Positions 31,218-42,859 of a DNA stretch of 64,000 nucleotides are shown piece after piece. Each line of letters opens with the position of its first letter. Position 1 is the stretch's first letter. A program made the position numbers and the translations under genes. Under the pieces are notes generated by a model that was not told the origin of the DNA, searched no databases, and saw only the letters and a program-made list of their open reading frames with translations. Where the stretch lies: contig JAEVLN010000010.1 in assembly GCA_018350325.1 (NCBI GenBank), positions 930,001 through 994,000 of the forward strand. The letters are read 5' to 3'. The stretch comes from Globodera rostochiensis. Taxonomy: Eukaryota > Nematoda > Chromadorea > Rhabditida > Heteroderidae.

Positions 31218-31494
31218 ATGAGCTCTTCAACCGCCGTGATCATGCTGCTTGTGCTGGCCAGTGCCTTTGTTGTGCAAGCCGACGCTGCCGGGATCAAGTA
31301 ACCATTTTTGAAATAATAGGCTCTCTGACTTTTTCAATGCTTGGGAGGGGAGGGCTCCGGGCCTTCCGACTTAGGGTTGATAAAAAATTAAAACAATTCC
31401 GCGGCACCTTTAGTCGATTCAAACGCTGCGGGAACTGCTATTCGGCGCCGCCTGCCCCTCCACCACCGCCGCCACCGCCGCCACCGCCACCACC

Positions 31495-31527
<33 letters not shown>

Positions 31528-31777
31528 ACCGCCAAGCTACGGCTACAACGGTGGAAGCGCAGCCGCCGCCTCATCCGCAGCCGCGTCAAACGGAGGCTAC
31601 GGTGGAAACGCGGCCGCCGCCTCATCCGCAGCCGCGGCCAACGGAGGTTACGGCGGCTACGGTGGCTACGGTGGAAACGCGGCCGCCGCATCATCCGCAG
31701 CCGCGGCCAACGGAGGCTACGGTGGCTACGGCGGCTACGGTGGCTACGGCGGTTGCTCAAGTTGCGGACGCAAATAA
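31218..31777 (+). CDS. Pro and Ala/Gly-rich silk-like secreted CxxC protein, array gene H
   Basis: Two exons: 31218-31297 and 31414-31777 (147 residues). Same plan as G: NRFKR, CGNCYSAPPAP, about 30 prolines, Ala modules, GGY repeats. The end is CSSCGRK, as in A and B, instead of CTTCGRK, so the 3' end may have been exchanged with an A-type gene. The 3' UTR also resembles gene A at first (GCCCTCGTGCTGTATTTG). AATAAA at 31943-31948. Confidence 0.86.
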
Positions 31778-32127
31778 ACGCGCAGCGTCGGAGCAAGAGA
31801 AGAAAAAGAAGGCACAAGGATGGACAAATTTTACCAAAATCATTTCCATAGGCTCATAAAGCATTTTTAAGCCCTCGTGCTGTATTTGTTTTTGGAAGCG
31901 GCAAAACGACGATTTGACACGCAATCATTGTTTTTTTTTGGAAATAAATATTCATTTAGAATGATTTTCATTGGAAAATTAGCAAATATAATTTTGAATG
32001 TTTACATTCTAATTTGGTGAATGAATATTGACACTGCCAAACACGTCGATTAGCTTTGATTCCCATGAGTGGCTACATTCATTTAATTCTTCTTAGATGA
32101 TTAAAAGTTTTTTGGCGTGTTGATCAC

Positions 32128-32884
32128 TAGGGCTCGGAAAAATATAGATATAAAATCGTGAAATATAGCCATAAAATATAGACATAAATCCTCAAAATAT
32201 GGACAAAACACCAAAATATGGATATAAAAATTAAAAATATGGACATAAATTTTTCCAAATTCAATATAAAATTTCCTCAAAATTCTTCAAATTCATTCAT
32301 CACTGGTTAAATTTGCTGATGAGATACATTTCCAAATTTTCAAGTGTTTTGGCGACTTTTTTTAGACTTTTGTGACTATTTTGGCATTTTTGACGACTTT
32401 TTTGACCTTTTGTGACTTTTTTGGCATTTTTGACGACTTTTTTGACCTTTTGTGACTTTTTTGGCATTTTTGACGACTTTTTTGAACTTTTGTGATTATT
32501 TTGGCTTTTTTGACGACTTTTTTGAACTTTTGTGACTATTTTGGCATTTTTGACGTCTTTTTTGAACTTTTATGATTATTTTGCGCTTTTTTCAAAAAAT
32601 TTCTTAAGAAAATGAAATAAATAAAATTTTTCTTGCCAAGATCACAAATTTTTTGCAAAATGCCAAAATATACACATTTTTTGGCTTAAAACGCGAAATA
32701 TAGATGAAAATATGGACGAAATATGGAAATATGGACATAAATCGCGAAATATGGAAAAATATGGAAAATATGGATATAAAATCGGTCCTAGAAGCTTCAA
32801 ATCAAGCTAAAAATGTGGTTTTCGTGCATTTCAGGACATCCCCAGTTCGCAAAAAATAGGATTTCCATGAGTTTCCGAGCCCTA
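32128..32884. mobile_element. hAT-like MITE, 757 bp
   Basis: Terminal inverted repeats TAGGGCTCGGAAA and TTTCCGAGCCCTA are flanked by the 8-bp duplication TTGATCAC (32120-32127 and 32885-32892). The paralogous spacer near 39023-39060 reads GGCGTGTTGATCACTTTTAA with no insertion. The interior is AT-rich with many AAATATGGA motifs and, at about 32345-32600, a minisatellite of roughly 39 bases (GACTTTTTTGACCTTTTGTG). No coding capacity. Confidence 0.85.
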
Positions 32885-32892
32885 TTGATCAC

Positions 32893-34359
32893 TTTTAATT
32901 TTGAAAATTTACAATCAAATGCTGGCGTGTTAAAATAATTTGTAATTGTGCTAGAGGAAATAAAATAAAAAATCGTTTTCAGTAAAAAAAAAGACCCAAC
33001 ATTTTGCGCAAAAAAGTAAATAAATTTTTACAGAATAAAATTATTACTTTTTTTATACTCGGCAATTTAAGACAGAAAATGGACCCGTACAAGGCATTGC
33101 AGGCACTATTTACCAGTGTTTTCCTGTTCCAAGAATTTGGATACTGTTCTGTTCTGAAATCTTAGAACAATTAGACCTGGTTGGTAATAGGTATTGTATA
33201 TATGCATTTTCCAGCAACCTGGTACTATCTGACGTGGCTCAGTGTTTAAACTGGGTGCAGTGATACTATTTTGCTTAAGGTTCAAGTTTGAGTGAAAGTC
33301 AATTTTCTTCTTCTAATTAAATGTCTTGGTGCTGTAATGCTTTAGTTATGGGTTTGCCTGGGACTTACCCCTACTGTGTAAATGATTTTCTTTTTTTATG
33401 AACTTCGATGGTAAAGGAAACAATTTCTAAAATTTGTTAAAATATTTAGATTTTTTTGAAATTTATTGAAGGCATAGCAATTTTTTGTTTAAATTTAAAA
33501 AAAAAAATCATAGGGGGGACCTTTTGGTTAGTGTGCAACCCTATTTTGAACCTTTAAAACATTTTTGTAAAATTCTCGTGTTTTTTCGGGACAATTCTCG
33601 AGTCTCGGGGTAAAGTCTCGGTAAATTTAGGTCTCGCGCATCATTAGCAAGTGATTGAACACTTTGTCCATTGCATAATCAATTAAAATTCAGACTGAAT
33701 TCACTCGAAAAATTTTGATTTGGAACAGTCTAGAACATTTATGTGCACTGTTCTGTTCCTGTTCCTGTTCTGTTCTAGAGGTCGGAACAGAACAGGAACA
33801 GAACAGACAGGCTAGTCTAATATTTCAGAACAAGCCAGGGTATTCTGTGGATCATTTTACGAATCGAAAACGAAACGAAACAATTCTTTTTCTGTGAAAC
33901 AAAATACAAAACAAAATCAAAACTAAACGAAACCAAACCAAACCAAACACGAAACGCACAAAAGTAACTAAAAACACGAAAATATCAAAACCAAACGAAA
34001 GAGTTTCGCCCATCTCTGGACAGAACCGTAACTCCGAACATGTTTCTCTTCCGAACAGAAATTGTAGGGAGTTCTGATCCTCCGAATTTTGGTAAATTCA
34101 TTCTTGAAAACAACCAGTAAGATGGCATGCATGCAGGGAAGGAGACAGTTGAGTGTTTGAGTCTGACCGGTTGAGTCTGGCCTTAGATTTGCCTTTCCGA
34201 TAGCTTTAAAAGCTTAGATCCCGGCTTTCACGATCCCGTTCAATCCCGGGTTTTACCAAAAATGCCGATCCCGTCCAACTCTACTATTCTTGAAAACAAC
34301 CAGCACGAAGAGGGAAGGTCCCATGACAAACGATCCGACGAACAAAAATTTTTTGACAA
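32893..34359. other. Spacer between genes H and I
   Basis: No gene recognised. A tRNA-like promoter pair occurs at 33235-33245 (TGGCTCAGTGT) and 33279-33289 (GGTTCAAGTTT), 44 bases apart as in true tRNA genes, but no cloverleaf is convincing, so a SINE remnant is likely. Purine-rich AACGAAAC repeats lie at 33880-34010. Confidence 0.45.
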
Positions 34360-34671
34360 GGATTGAGTGCGTTTTGCGCAATTGGAAAGATTTTTTTGGT
34401 GTCGATGAGCAATTAATTGGGCTAAAAAATGGGGGAATTTTGCACGATTTGTGATCGGTGGGCTTTTGAGCGGAGTTGGCCATTTTGATCATTTTTATTG
34501 CCGTTTTTTAAATGGTTAGAAGAATTCACCCGAACTTCCAGTTATACGCGTAATGATGATGATGATCATAAAAAATTTTATAAAATCGTATAAAATGGGG
34601 GACCAATGCCCGTCAATGTACCACTAAATGAACTCTTCCATTCGCTCCTCTTCCCCAAGACAAACGCGATA
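34360..34671 (+). promoter_or_regulatory. Conserved family 1 promoter block, gene I
   Basis: Slightly decayed block (second site GATGAGCAATTAATTGGGC, some bases missing near GATTTGTGATCG). TATAAAAT at 34589-34596, 83 bases before the ATG. Confidence 0.65.
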
Positions 34672-34948
34672 ATGAGCTCTTCAACCGCCGTGATCATGCT
34701 GCTTGTGCTGGCCAGTGCCTTTGTTGTGCAAGCCGACGCTGCCGGGATCAAGTAACCATTTTTGAAATAATAGGGTCTCTGACTTTTTCAATGCTTGGGA
34801 GGGGAGGGCTCCGGGCCTTCCGACTTTGGGTTGATAAAAATTAAAACAATTTCCGCGGCACCTTTAGTCGATTCAAACGTTGCGGGAACTGCTATTCGGC
34901 GCCGCCTGCCCCTCCACCACCGCCGCCACCGCCACCACCGCCGCCACC

Positions 34949-34981
<33 letters not shown>

Positions 34982-35249
34982 ACCGCCAAGCTACGGCTAC
35001 AACGGTGGAAGCGCAGCCGCCGCCTCATCCGCAGCCGCGTCAAACGGAGGTTACGGCGGCTACGGTGGCTACGGTGGAAACGCGGCCGCCGCCTCATCCG
35101 CAGCCGCGGCCAACGGAGGTTACGGCGGCTACGGTGGCTACGGTGGAAACGCGGCCGCCGCCTCATCCGCAGCCGCGGCCAACGGAGGTTACGGTGGCTA
35201 CGGCGGCTACGGTGGCTACGGCGGTTGCACAACTTGCGGACGCAAATAA
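34672..35249 (+). CDS. Pro and Ala/Gly-rich silk-like secreted CxxC protein, array gene I
   Basis: Two exons: 34672-34751 and 34868-35249 (153 residues). Nearly the same as gene G, with the same intron and proline segment. The first GGYGGYGGN spacer is one GGY unit longer, which explains the three extra residues. Ends CTTCGRK. AATAAA at 35419-35424. The leader has lost a few bases (CCACTAAATGAACTC where other copies have CCACTCAAACGAACTC). Confidence 0.86.
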
Positions 35250-35439
35250 ACGCGCAGCGTCGGGGCAAGAGGATAAAAAAAAGGCACAATGGATGGACAA
35301 ATTTTACCAAAAGCATTTCCATAGGCTCATAAAGCATTTTTAACCCACGTGCTGTTGTAGTAGTTGTTTTGGAAGCGGCAAAACGACGATTTGACACGCA
35401 ATCATTGTTTTTTTTGGAAATAAATATTCATTTAGAATG

Positions 35440-36419
35440 AAATTTTCATTGGAAAATTAGCAAATATAATTTGAATAGATTGTTTGGTAAATGAATATAC
35501 TGAGAATATCAAATTAGAAAATAAAAGGTACGAATTTGTTTTAAGTGTTTTTTAACTTCAAATTATTTGTGAAAATTTTAAAATTTCATTCGTCGGCGCC
35601 TATCGGCACTGCCAGGCTAGCTTTGGTTCCCATGAGTTGCTGCATAATTCTTCTTAGATGATTAAAGTTTTTGGCTTGTTGAACACTTTTAATTTTCAAA
35701 ATTTACAATCAAATTCTGACGTAATTGTGCTAGAGGATGACAAGATAAAAAATCGTTTTCACACTAAAAAAAGGCCCAAAATATTAATAGTGTAATAATC
35801 CTCAGCAACATAGGTAGGTGACTTAGCTGGTTATATAAACAGAAAACCCGACTGCTAATTGCTCAGCAATGACCGTATTCTGTGGAATACCGTACGCCTT
35901 CGCGCCCATTGGCCCGTTCCGTTTCTCTACGTACCCGCAATTTGCGTCGAATTAAAACGGCACAAAACAAACAATTAGTCCTCCTTCTCTGGACAGAACC
36001 GTAACTCCGAACAGGTTTCTCTTCCGGACAGAAATTGTAGAGAGTTCTGATCCGAATTTTGGTAAATTCATTCTTGAAAACAATCAGCACAAATATGGCA
36101 TGCATGCAGGAAACGGGCCAGTTGAGACTGACCTGTTGAGTTTGGCCGATTGAGTCTGCCCTTTTAGTCTGGGGTCTTATGAGAAGTCCAAAATTTTTCA
36201 CCGGGTTTTTTGGGCTTTTCCTGCTAAAGTCTGCTTTTTAAATTTTCTGTAAAAAATGTCCAAATTTCTATCTTTAATCCCGAGCTTACAAAAAATGTTT
36301 TGTATTTTTATTTTATGTATTTAATAGATATCCTGGGCTACAGACATAGTGCTTTCTAATGATACCAAGATTTGATTTGGTTAACTAACAAAAATTGGAC
36401 TTTTAATTTTTAGAACACT
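35440..36419. other. Spacer downstream of gene I
   Basis: Paralogous to the spacer after gene G (shared 29690-30130 module). A degenerate hairpin motif lies at about 35588-35610. No gene seen. Confidence 0.5.
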
Positions 36420-37165
36420 GATTTTTAAAAAGGCGACCAGAATTCTGACCAGAACTCTTTATCTGGTTTCTGATTTTAAAAGGGTGAACAGAATTCTAGT
36501 TTCTGGTTTAAAAAAGCGACCAGAATTCTAGTTTCTGGTTTAAAAAAGCGACCAGAATTCTAGTTTCTGGTTTTAAAAAGGCGACCAGAATTCTGTTATC
36601 TGGTTTCTGATTTTTAAAAGGGCGACCAGAATTCTAGTTTCTGTTTTCTGATTTTTAAAAGGGCGACCAGAATTCTAGTTTCTGGTTTCTGATTTTTAAA
36701 AGGGCGACCAGTAGTTTCTGGTTTCTGATTTTTAAAAGGGCAACCAGAATTCTGTTATCTGGTTTCTGATTTTAAAAGGGTAAACAGAATTCTAGTTTCT
36801 GGTTTAAAAAAGCGACCAGAATTCTAGTTTCTGGTTTAAAAAAGCGACCAGAATTCTAGTTTCTGGTTTTAAAAAGGCGACCAGAATTCTGTTATCTGGT
36901 TTCTGATTTTTAAAAGGGCGACCAGAATTCTAGTTTCTGTTTTTTGATTTTTAAAAGGGCGACCAGAATTCTAGTTTCTGGTTTCTGATTTTTAAAAGGG
37001 CGACCAGAATTCTAGTTTCTGGTTTCTGATTTTTAAAAGGGCGACCAGAATTTTTGATTTTTAAAAGGGCAAACAGATTCTGTTTTCTGGTTTTAAAAAA
37101 CGACCAGAATTTTTTTTCTGATTTTTAAAAGGGCGAACAGAATTCTGTTATCTGAGCGTCTTCTA
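36420..37165. repeat. 33-bp minisatellite array, inverted relative to 9355-11165
   Basis: Units read TTTCTGATTTTTAAAAGGGC, then GACCAGAATTCTAG, the reverse complement of the left array family. Roughly 20 units, with a higher-order duplication of about 290 bases visible (36470-36760 resembles 36770-37060). Confidence 0.85.
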
Positions 37166-37650
37166 GACTCAAACTGGCCCCGTCGCGGCTTTCACGATCC
37201 CGGTCAATCCCGGTTTTTATCAAAAATCCCTATCCCATCCCAACTCCACTCCTATTCTTGATGAGCCCAGACCCTCGGGGGTGGGAAAGTCGGGGTCGGT
37301 GTTGGCTGGGTTTGGCAATGTCGGGGTCGGGCACGACCAAATTCGAGGTCGGGGATCGGGGTTCTGGGGTTTTTGGGAGTTTTCAGTAAAATTTTTTAAA
37401 TTTTCGACTCTAATAACCTTTTGAACTTTCGAAAATTTCTTAAATATATGGAATAAAAAATTGGGCTTTTTTTGCATTTTATGATGTACTCACAGAGAAA
37501 CTCGAAAAAAATAATTTACAACACCAGGATCAGAACCACCTCCTGACCACTACTCGGGGACGGGGCTTAACCCTACTTAAAAACAACCGACACGAAGAGG
37601 GTAGGGGTCCCATGACAAACAATTTGACAAACAAAATAATTTTTTGAAAA

Positions 37651-37975
37651 AGATTAAGTGCGTCTTGCGCAATTGGAAATTTTTATGGCGACGATGCGCA
37701 ATTAATTGGCCAAAAAATGGGTGAATTTTGCACGATTTGATGGACGAACGCTGATCGGTGGGCTTTTGAGCGGAGTTGGCCATTTTGATCAATTTTATTG
37801 CCGTTTTTTGGATGGTTGAAAAGAATTCATTCGAAGTTCCAATTATTCGGCGTAATAATGATGATAATGATCAAAAAAATTTTGGTAAATCCGTATAAAT
37901 GGAGGACCAATGTCCGTCAATGTACCACTCAAACAAACTCTTCCATTCAACCTCTTCCCCAAGACAAACGCGATA
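37651..37975 (+). promoter_or_regulatory. Conserved family 1 promoter block, gene J
   Basis: Complete block. TATAAAT at 37894-37900, 82 bases before the ATG. Confidence 0.7.
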
Positions 37976-38567
37976 ATGAGCTCTTCAATCGCCGTGATCA
38001 TGCTGCTTGTTCTGGCCAGTGCTTTCGTTGTGCAAGCCGACGCTGCCGGGATCAAGTAACCATTTTTTAAATATTGCCAATTAACAGATTTTAAGAGCTA
38101 ATTTCATTTGTAATTTTTGGAATAATAGGCTCTCTGACTTTTTCAATGCTTGAGAGGGGAGGGCTCTGGGCCTTCCGACTTTGGGTTGATAAAAATTAAA
38201 ACAATTTCCGCGGCATCGCTTTGGATGTGAAGCTGATCACCGCCTCGAGGGTCCATGGGTTTAATTTGTTTACGCCCGGGGCGCCTACAATTCAGCTTTT
38301 GTCTATCTTCTAACATATTTGCCTTTTAGTCGCTTCAAACGCTGCCCAACTTGCTATGGGCCAAGCTACGGCTACAACGGTGGAAGCGCGGCCGCTGCCG
38401 CGTCCGCTGCCGCGGCCGGAGGCAATGCAGCTGCCGCGGCCGCAGCCGCGGCAGCGGCCAACGGGGGCAGTGCAGCCGCATCAGCCGCAGCCGCGGCCAA
38501 CGGAGGCTACGGTGGCTACGGCGGCTACGGTGGCTACGGCGGTTGCACAACTTGCGGACGCAAATAA
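37976..38567 (+). CDS. Ala/Gly-rich silk-like secreted CxxC protein, array gene J
   Basis: Two exons: 37976-38055 and 38330-38567 (105 residues). Like E but one GYNGY unit shorter after CYGPS, and ending CTTCGRK (Arg) where E and F have His. Signal peptide MSSSIAVIMLLVLASAF. Intron 1 keeps the hairpin block with changes on both sides of the stem (about 38240-38287). AATAAA at 38727-38732. Confidence 0.87.
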
Positions 38568-39201
38568 ACGCGCAGCGTCTGGGCAAGAGAAGACAAAGGC
38601 ACGATGAATGGACAAATTTTACCAAAAGCATTTCCATAGGCTTATAAAGCATTTTTAAACCACGTGCTGTTGTTGTTTTGAAGGCAGATAAACGACGATT
38701 TGACACGCAATCATTGTTTTTTTGGAAATAAATATTCATTTAGAATGATTTTCATTGGAAAATTAGCAAATATAATTTTGAATATTTATATTGTAATTTG
38801 GTGAATGAATATTGAACTAAAATATCAAATTAGAAAATGCCTTTAAACATTCCATTGAATTTGTTGTAATTTATTATTGTTTTTCTAAACTACAAATTTA
38901 TTAGTGAAAATTTTTTAATTTCTTCCGGTGACGCTTATTGGCACTGCCAGACCCTTCGATTAGCCTTTGATTCCCATGAGTGGCTGCAAAATTCTTTTAA
39001 TTCTTCTTAGATGATTAAAGTTTTCGGCGTGTTGATCACTTTTAATTTTCAAAATTTACAATCAAATTCTGACGTGTTAAAATGAGTTGTAATTGTGCTA
39101 GAGCATGACAAGATAAAAAATCGTTCTCACTAAAAAAGACCCAAAAATATTAATAGTGTAATAATCCTTAGCAAAATAGGAGACTGAGCTGGTTATATAA
39201 A

Positions 39202-40939
39202 CTAGTGTTGCTCCACGAGCCCCAAAATTGGTCGTTCCCAAACCCCGACTCCCCGACATGGTCAACTCCGGCCTCCCCGACCCCATCCCCGACTTTTTTT
39301 TGGGTCGGGGTGAATAAACACCTCCTACAGATCGGCCTTTTTTTTGGAAACTATGAGTACCTACTTTTAAAAATATCCGTTGTTGTATGATGTGGTAGTG
39401 TAATGATGAGTGGTGGTTGCTATTAGTGATGCACAAGACCCAAAATTTCTCGAGACTCGAGCCCAAGCCCGAGACCCAAAAAACCCGAGACTTTTCTCGA
39501 GCCAAGACTCGAGACTTTTTTTGTAAATTTTTAATTACTTCAAAATTTCATAATTTTTTAAGATAAAGTTGCATTTTTTTTTTGTTAAGAAAATTGGTCA
39601 ACAATACACAAGTTTTAAATGCTATTTTACTTTTGGAAGTGGGGGTCGGCGGTGCCAATAGGCGCCACCGAGAAATTTTTGACTCAATTTGTTAACAGAT
39701 TTGCAACCAAAATTTTAAAAATGCGGTTTTTGGGAATAGGGAGGAGTCCGGTGGCGCCGATAGGCGTCGCTGGTGAAAAATCAAATTTTTAGTGAATTCA
39801 GTTAGGAAAATGTGTCTAAAATGGGTCTCGTGTAGCACTAGTATTTATCACTAAGGCTGTCGGTTTCAAACCGAACCGAACCGAGACCGAAAACCGGTAT
39901 TTTTTCGGTTCGGTTTTCGGTTATCGGTTCGGTTAACCGAAAGCTTCGGTTCGGTTTTCGGTTACCGGTTCGGTTAACCGAAATCTTCGGTTCGGTTATC
40001 GGTTTCGGTTTCGGTTAACCGAAATCTTCGGTTCGGTTCTAATAAACGACAAGAAACATGGCTTTCTGGTTTCACTAATTTGAATTTTTGACTAAATAAA
40101 TTTGAATGTAGCATTATGTTAATCTTCCCTAACTATATGCATGCATCTGAGTTGGTAGTGGTGGGCGGTAAGTATTTTGTCAGGTGGTTCAAACCCCGAC
40201 TAGGTATTATGATTTTTTAGAAGTTTTAACTTTCGGTGAGAGTTTCTATTGAGGATTATTAAACAATGTCTAAACACTTTTTTATTATTTCTGATTTTTA
40301 CAACATTTTTTTGCACTGTATCTACCTTTTTGAAATTTATTTTTTGGTTGGACAACTTACCGTCTTAACTTTGTAAATGTTGAGAGAGGACCCTTTTGTT
40401 TTGTAATATTGGTAAAGTGTCATAAATGCAGAAAAAGCCCAATTTTTAATATATTAAAAAGTTATTAGACTCAAAAATTTAAAAAAATGTCACTGAAAAC
40501 TCCCAAATTTAAGACGTATTGGCCAAAATAGCGTTAATTTTGAAGCAAGTTTTCTTAACAAACATTGCTAAAACCTTCAAAAAATTTTCCCCGATTTCGC
40601 CTTTTGAAAAGTTTCTGGTGTTTTCTATTGTGATTCTGAGTTGTTGGGCTAAGTCAAACATGGGAGAAATCCACAAATAATTTTTGTCACAAATTACAAA
40701 ATCGTCTTCACTATTGAAGTTTTTGAGGATGATAAATGGATTTGAAATAAAATTATAATATTTTATTCTTGCTCAGTAAAGACATTACTGAAATTTTATC
40801 AAAAAATGCTGAAATTTTATGAACATAAAATTCTTCACCCCGACCCCCGATCCCTGACCCCGACAATTTGGTCCTCCCCGACCCTGACCCCGACATGGAC
40901 AACCCCGACCCCGACTTTCCCGTCGGGGAGCAACCCTAG
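39202..40939. mobile_element. Insertion of about 1.7 kb splitting a duplicated spacer module
   Basis: Ends CTAGTGTTGCTCCACGAG and CGGGGAGCAACCCTAG form an imperfect inverted repeat. The spacer module intact at 29880-30050 and 35810-35990 is split here between TTATATAAA and AACAAAACACTGC, which gives an empty-site comparison. A target duplication is not clear (perhaps AAC). Inside are TCGGGG-type repeats at both ends, two hairpin motifs (39648-39669 and 39750-39771), GGTTCGGTT repeats at 39865-40045 and a weak tRNA-like stretch at 40153-40197. No coding region was recognised. Confidence 0.6.
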
Positions 40940-41187
40940 AACAAAACACTGCTAATTACCCAGCAGTGACCGTATTCCGTGGAATACAGTACGCCTTCGC
41001 GCCCATTGGCCCGTTCCGTTTCTCTCCGTAGCCGCAATTTGCGTTGAATTGGAACGGCACATTCAACGCAAGCAAATTTGGCAATTAAAATAAAATTTGA
41101 AATTTCTACTCCTTTCTTGAAAACAACCAGCATGATGCGCAGGTCTCATGACGAAAGATTCGACGAACAAAATAATTTCTTGAAAAG

Positions 41188-41514
41188 TATTGAGTGCGTT
41201 TTGCGCAATTGGAAAACAATTTTTTTAGTCACGATGTGCAATTAATTTGCCTAAAAAATATGTGAATTTTGTACAATTTGATGGATGAACGCTGATCGTT
41301 GGGCTTTTGAGCGGAGATGCCAATTTGATCAATTTTTATTGCCGTTTTTTGGATGGTTGAAAAGAATTCATTCAAAGTTCCAAATTATTCGCATAATAAT
41401 GATGCTGATCAAAAAAAAATTGGTAAATCCGTATAAAATGGGCGGCCAATGTCCGTCAATGTACCACTCAAACAAACTCATCCATTCAACCTCCTCCCCA
41501 AGACAAACACGATA
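41188..41514 (+). promoter_or_regulatory. Conserved family 1 promoter block, gene K
   Basis: Complete but more diverged block (GATGTGCAATTAATTTGCC). TATAAAAT at 41432-41439, 83 bases before the ATG. Confidence 0.65.
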
Positions 41515-42673
41515 ATGAGCTCTACAACCGCCTTGATCATGCTGCTTGTGCTGGCCAGTGCCTTCGTTGTGCAAGCCGACAACGCTGGCGGAATCAAGTA
41601 ACCATTTTAAAATATTGCCAATTAACAGACAAATTTTAAGAGCTAATTTTAATTATGAATTCATTAGGCTCTCTGACTTTTCAATGCTTGGGAGGGCTCT
41701 GGTTTTCCGACTTTGGGTTGATAAAAATTAAAATAATTTCTGCGGCATCAGCTTGGTTGTGAAGCAGATCACCGCCACGAAGGTTGTGGGTTAATTTGTT
41801 CCCGCCCGGGCGGCTACCATTTTAACTTTATCTTTTAAATAATGATTGACCAAGAGGTTCGGTCCGTCCGGTACCAAAAAAAAATTTTCGGTACTTTTTC
41901 GGTTTTTGGTACCAAAATTTTAGAGTAATTTTTTAACAAAAACTCTTTTATTTGGGAAATTTGGTTTTATCAATATTTATAATTGAGTTTTGGGAGATTG
42001 AGGTTCAAAACATCAGCATTTCGGCCTGTTCCTGTTCTGTGGCAGGATTTATAAATTGTTTTTGGATAAGTTTGGGAGGGGGGACGGTTGGCGGTGCCGA
42101 TAGGCGCCGCCGGGAAAATTTTTTGGAATTGATGGAATTTGTAAGAAAAATGGTTCCAAAACGGTATCGCGGAAGGGCGAAAAATAGATCAGAAAAAATA
42201 GAAAAATCAACTTTTCTCGGGTCAAGGCTTTTTCAAAAAATTTAATTTTATATTAAATGCCCTTAATAATTCAAATATGACTACTTTTTTTTTGTTCGGT
42301 ACTTTTTTTTGGCACTCAACTTTCCTTGGTCGGTATCTTCGGTTCTCAAAAAGTTTCGGTCGGTTCTTTTTGGTAAAGTACCGAAGCCTGCGTACCGAAA
42401 AGTACCGGTAGCAAAAAGTATCGATAATGAGGTACACTTTTCCGTACCGACCGACACTACTTTTAACAATTGATTTATTTATTATTCTTTCTTTTTAGTC
42501 GCTTCAAACGCTCCGGCTACGGCTACAACGGTGGAAGCGCGGCCGCTGCCGCAGCCGCTGCCGCGGCCAATGGCGGCGGCTACGGTGGAAACGCGGCCGC
42601 CGCCTCAGCCGCAGCCGCGGCCAACGGTGGCTACGGTGGCTACGGTGGTTGCAAAACTTGCGGACGCAAATAA
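41515..42673 (+). CDS. Short Ala/Gly-rich silk-like secreted protein, array gene K (lacks N-terminal CxxC)
   Basis: Two exons: 41515-41597 and 42499-42673 (85 residues). Signal peptide MSSTTALIMLLVLASAFVVQ followed by DNAGGI. NRFKR is followed directly by SGYGYNGGS, so the CPTC pair seen in the other E-type copies is lost. Two Ala modules and two GGY units end in CKTCGRK. Intron 1 is 901 bases because about 600 bases of repeat DNA were inserted near its 3' end. The usual acceptor context (CTTCTAACATATTTGCC) is replaced by TTCTTTCTTTTTAG. Frame is kept, so it may still be expressed. AATAAA at 42801-42806. Confidence 0.78.
42090..42111 (+). repeat. Dispersed hairpin motif copy inside intron 1 of gene K
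   Basis: Perfect consensus copy (GGCGGTGCC, GATA, GGCGCCGCC) after a G-run and before GGGAAAATTTTTTGG. The surrounding 41855-42465 contains GGTACC-rich repeats. Confidence 0.7.
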
Positions 42674-42859
42674 ACGCGCAGCGTCGGGTCAAGAGAGGAA
42701 AAAGGCACGATGGATGGACAAATTTTACCAAAAGCGTTTCCCTAGGCTCTTAAAGCATTAACCCCCGTGCTGTTGTAGTGTTTGCTTTGATTTTTTTGAA
42801 AATAAAAATATGCATTAGAATTAAATTTTCATTGGCAAAACGGTGGCAAACTTTTTGTT

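Noticed and set aside
33235..33300. Functional tRNA gene
   Set aside because: A and B boxes are present but no paired acceptor stem or plausible anticodon arm could be drawn.
36420..37165. Possible CRISPR-like array
   Set aside because: Adjacent units without unique spacers, in a eukaryotic sequence with introns; it is a minisatellite.
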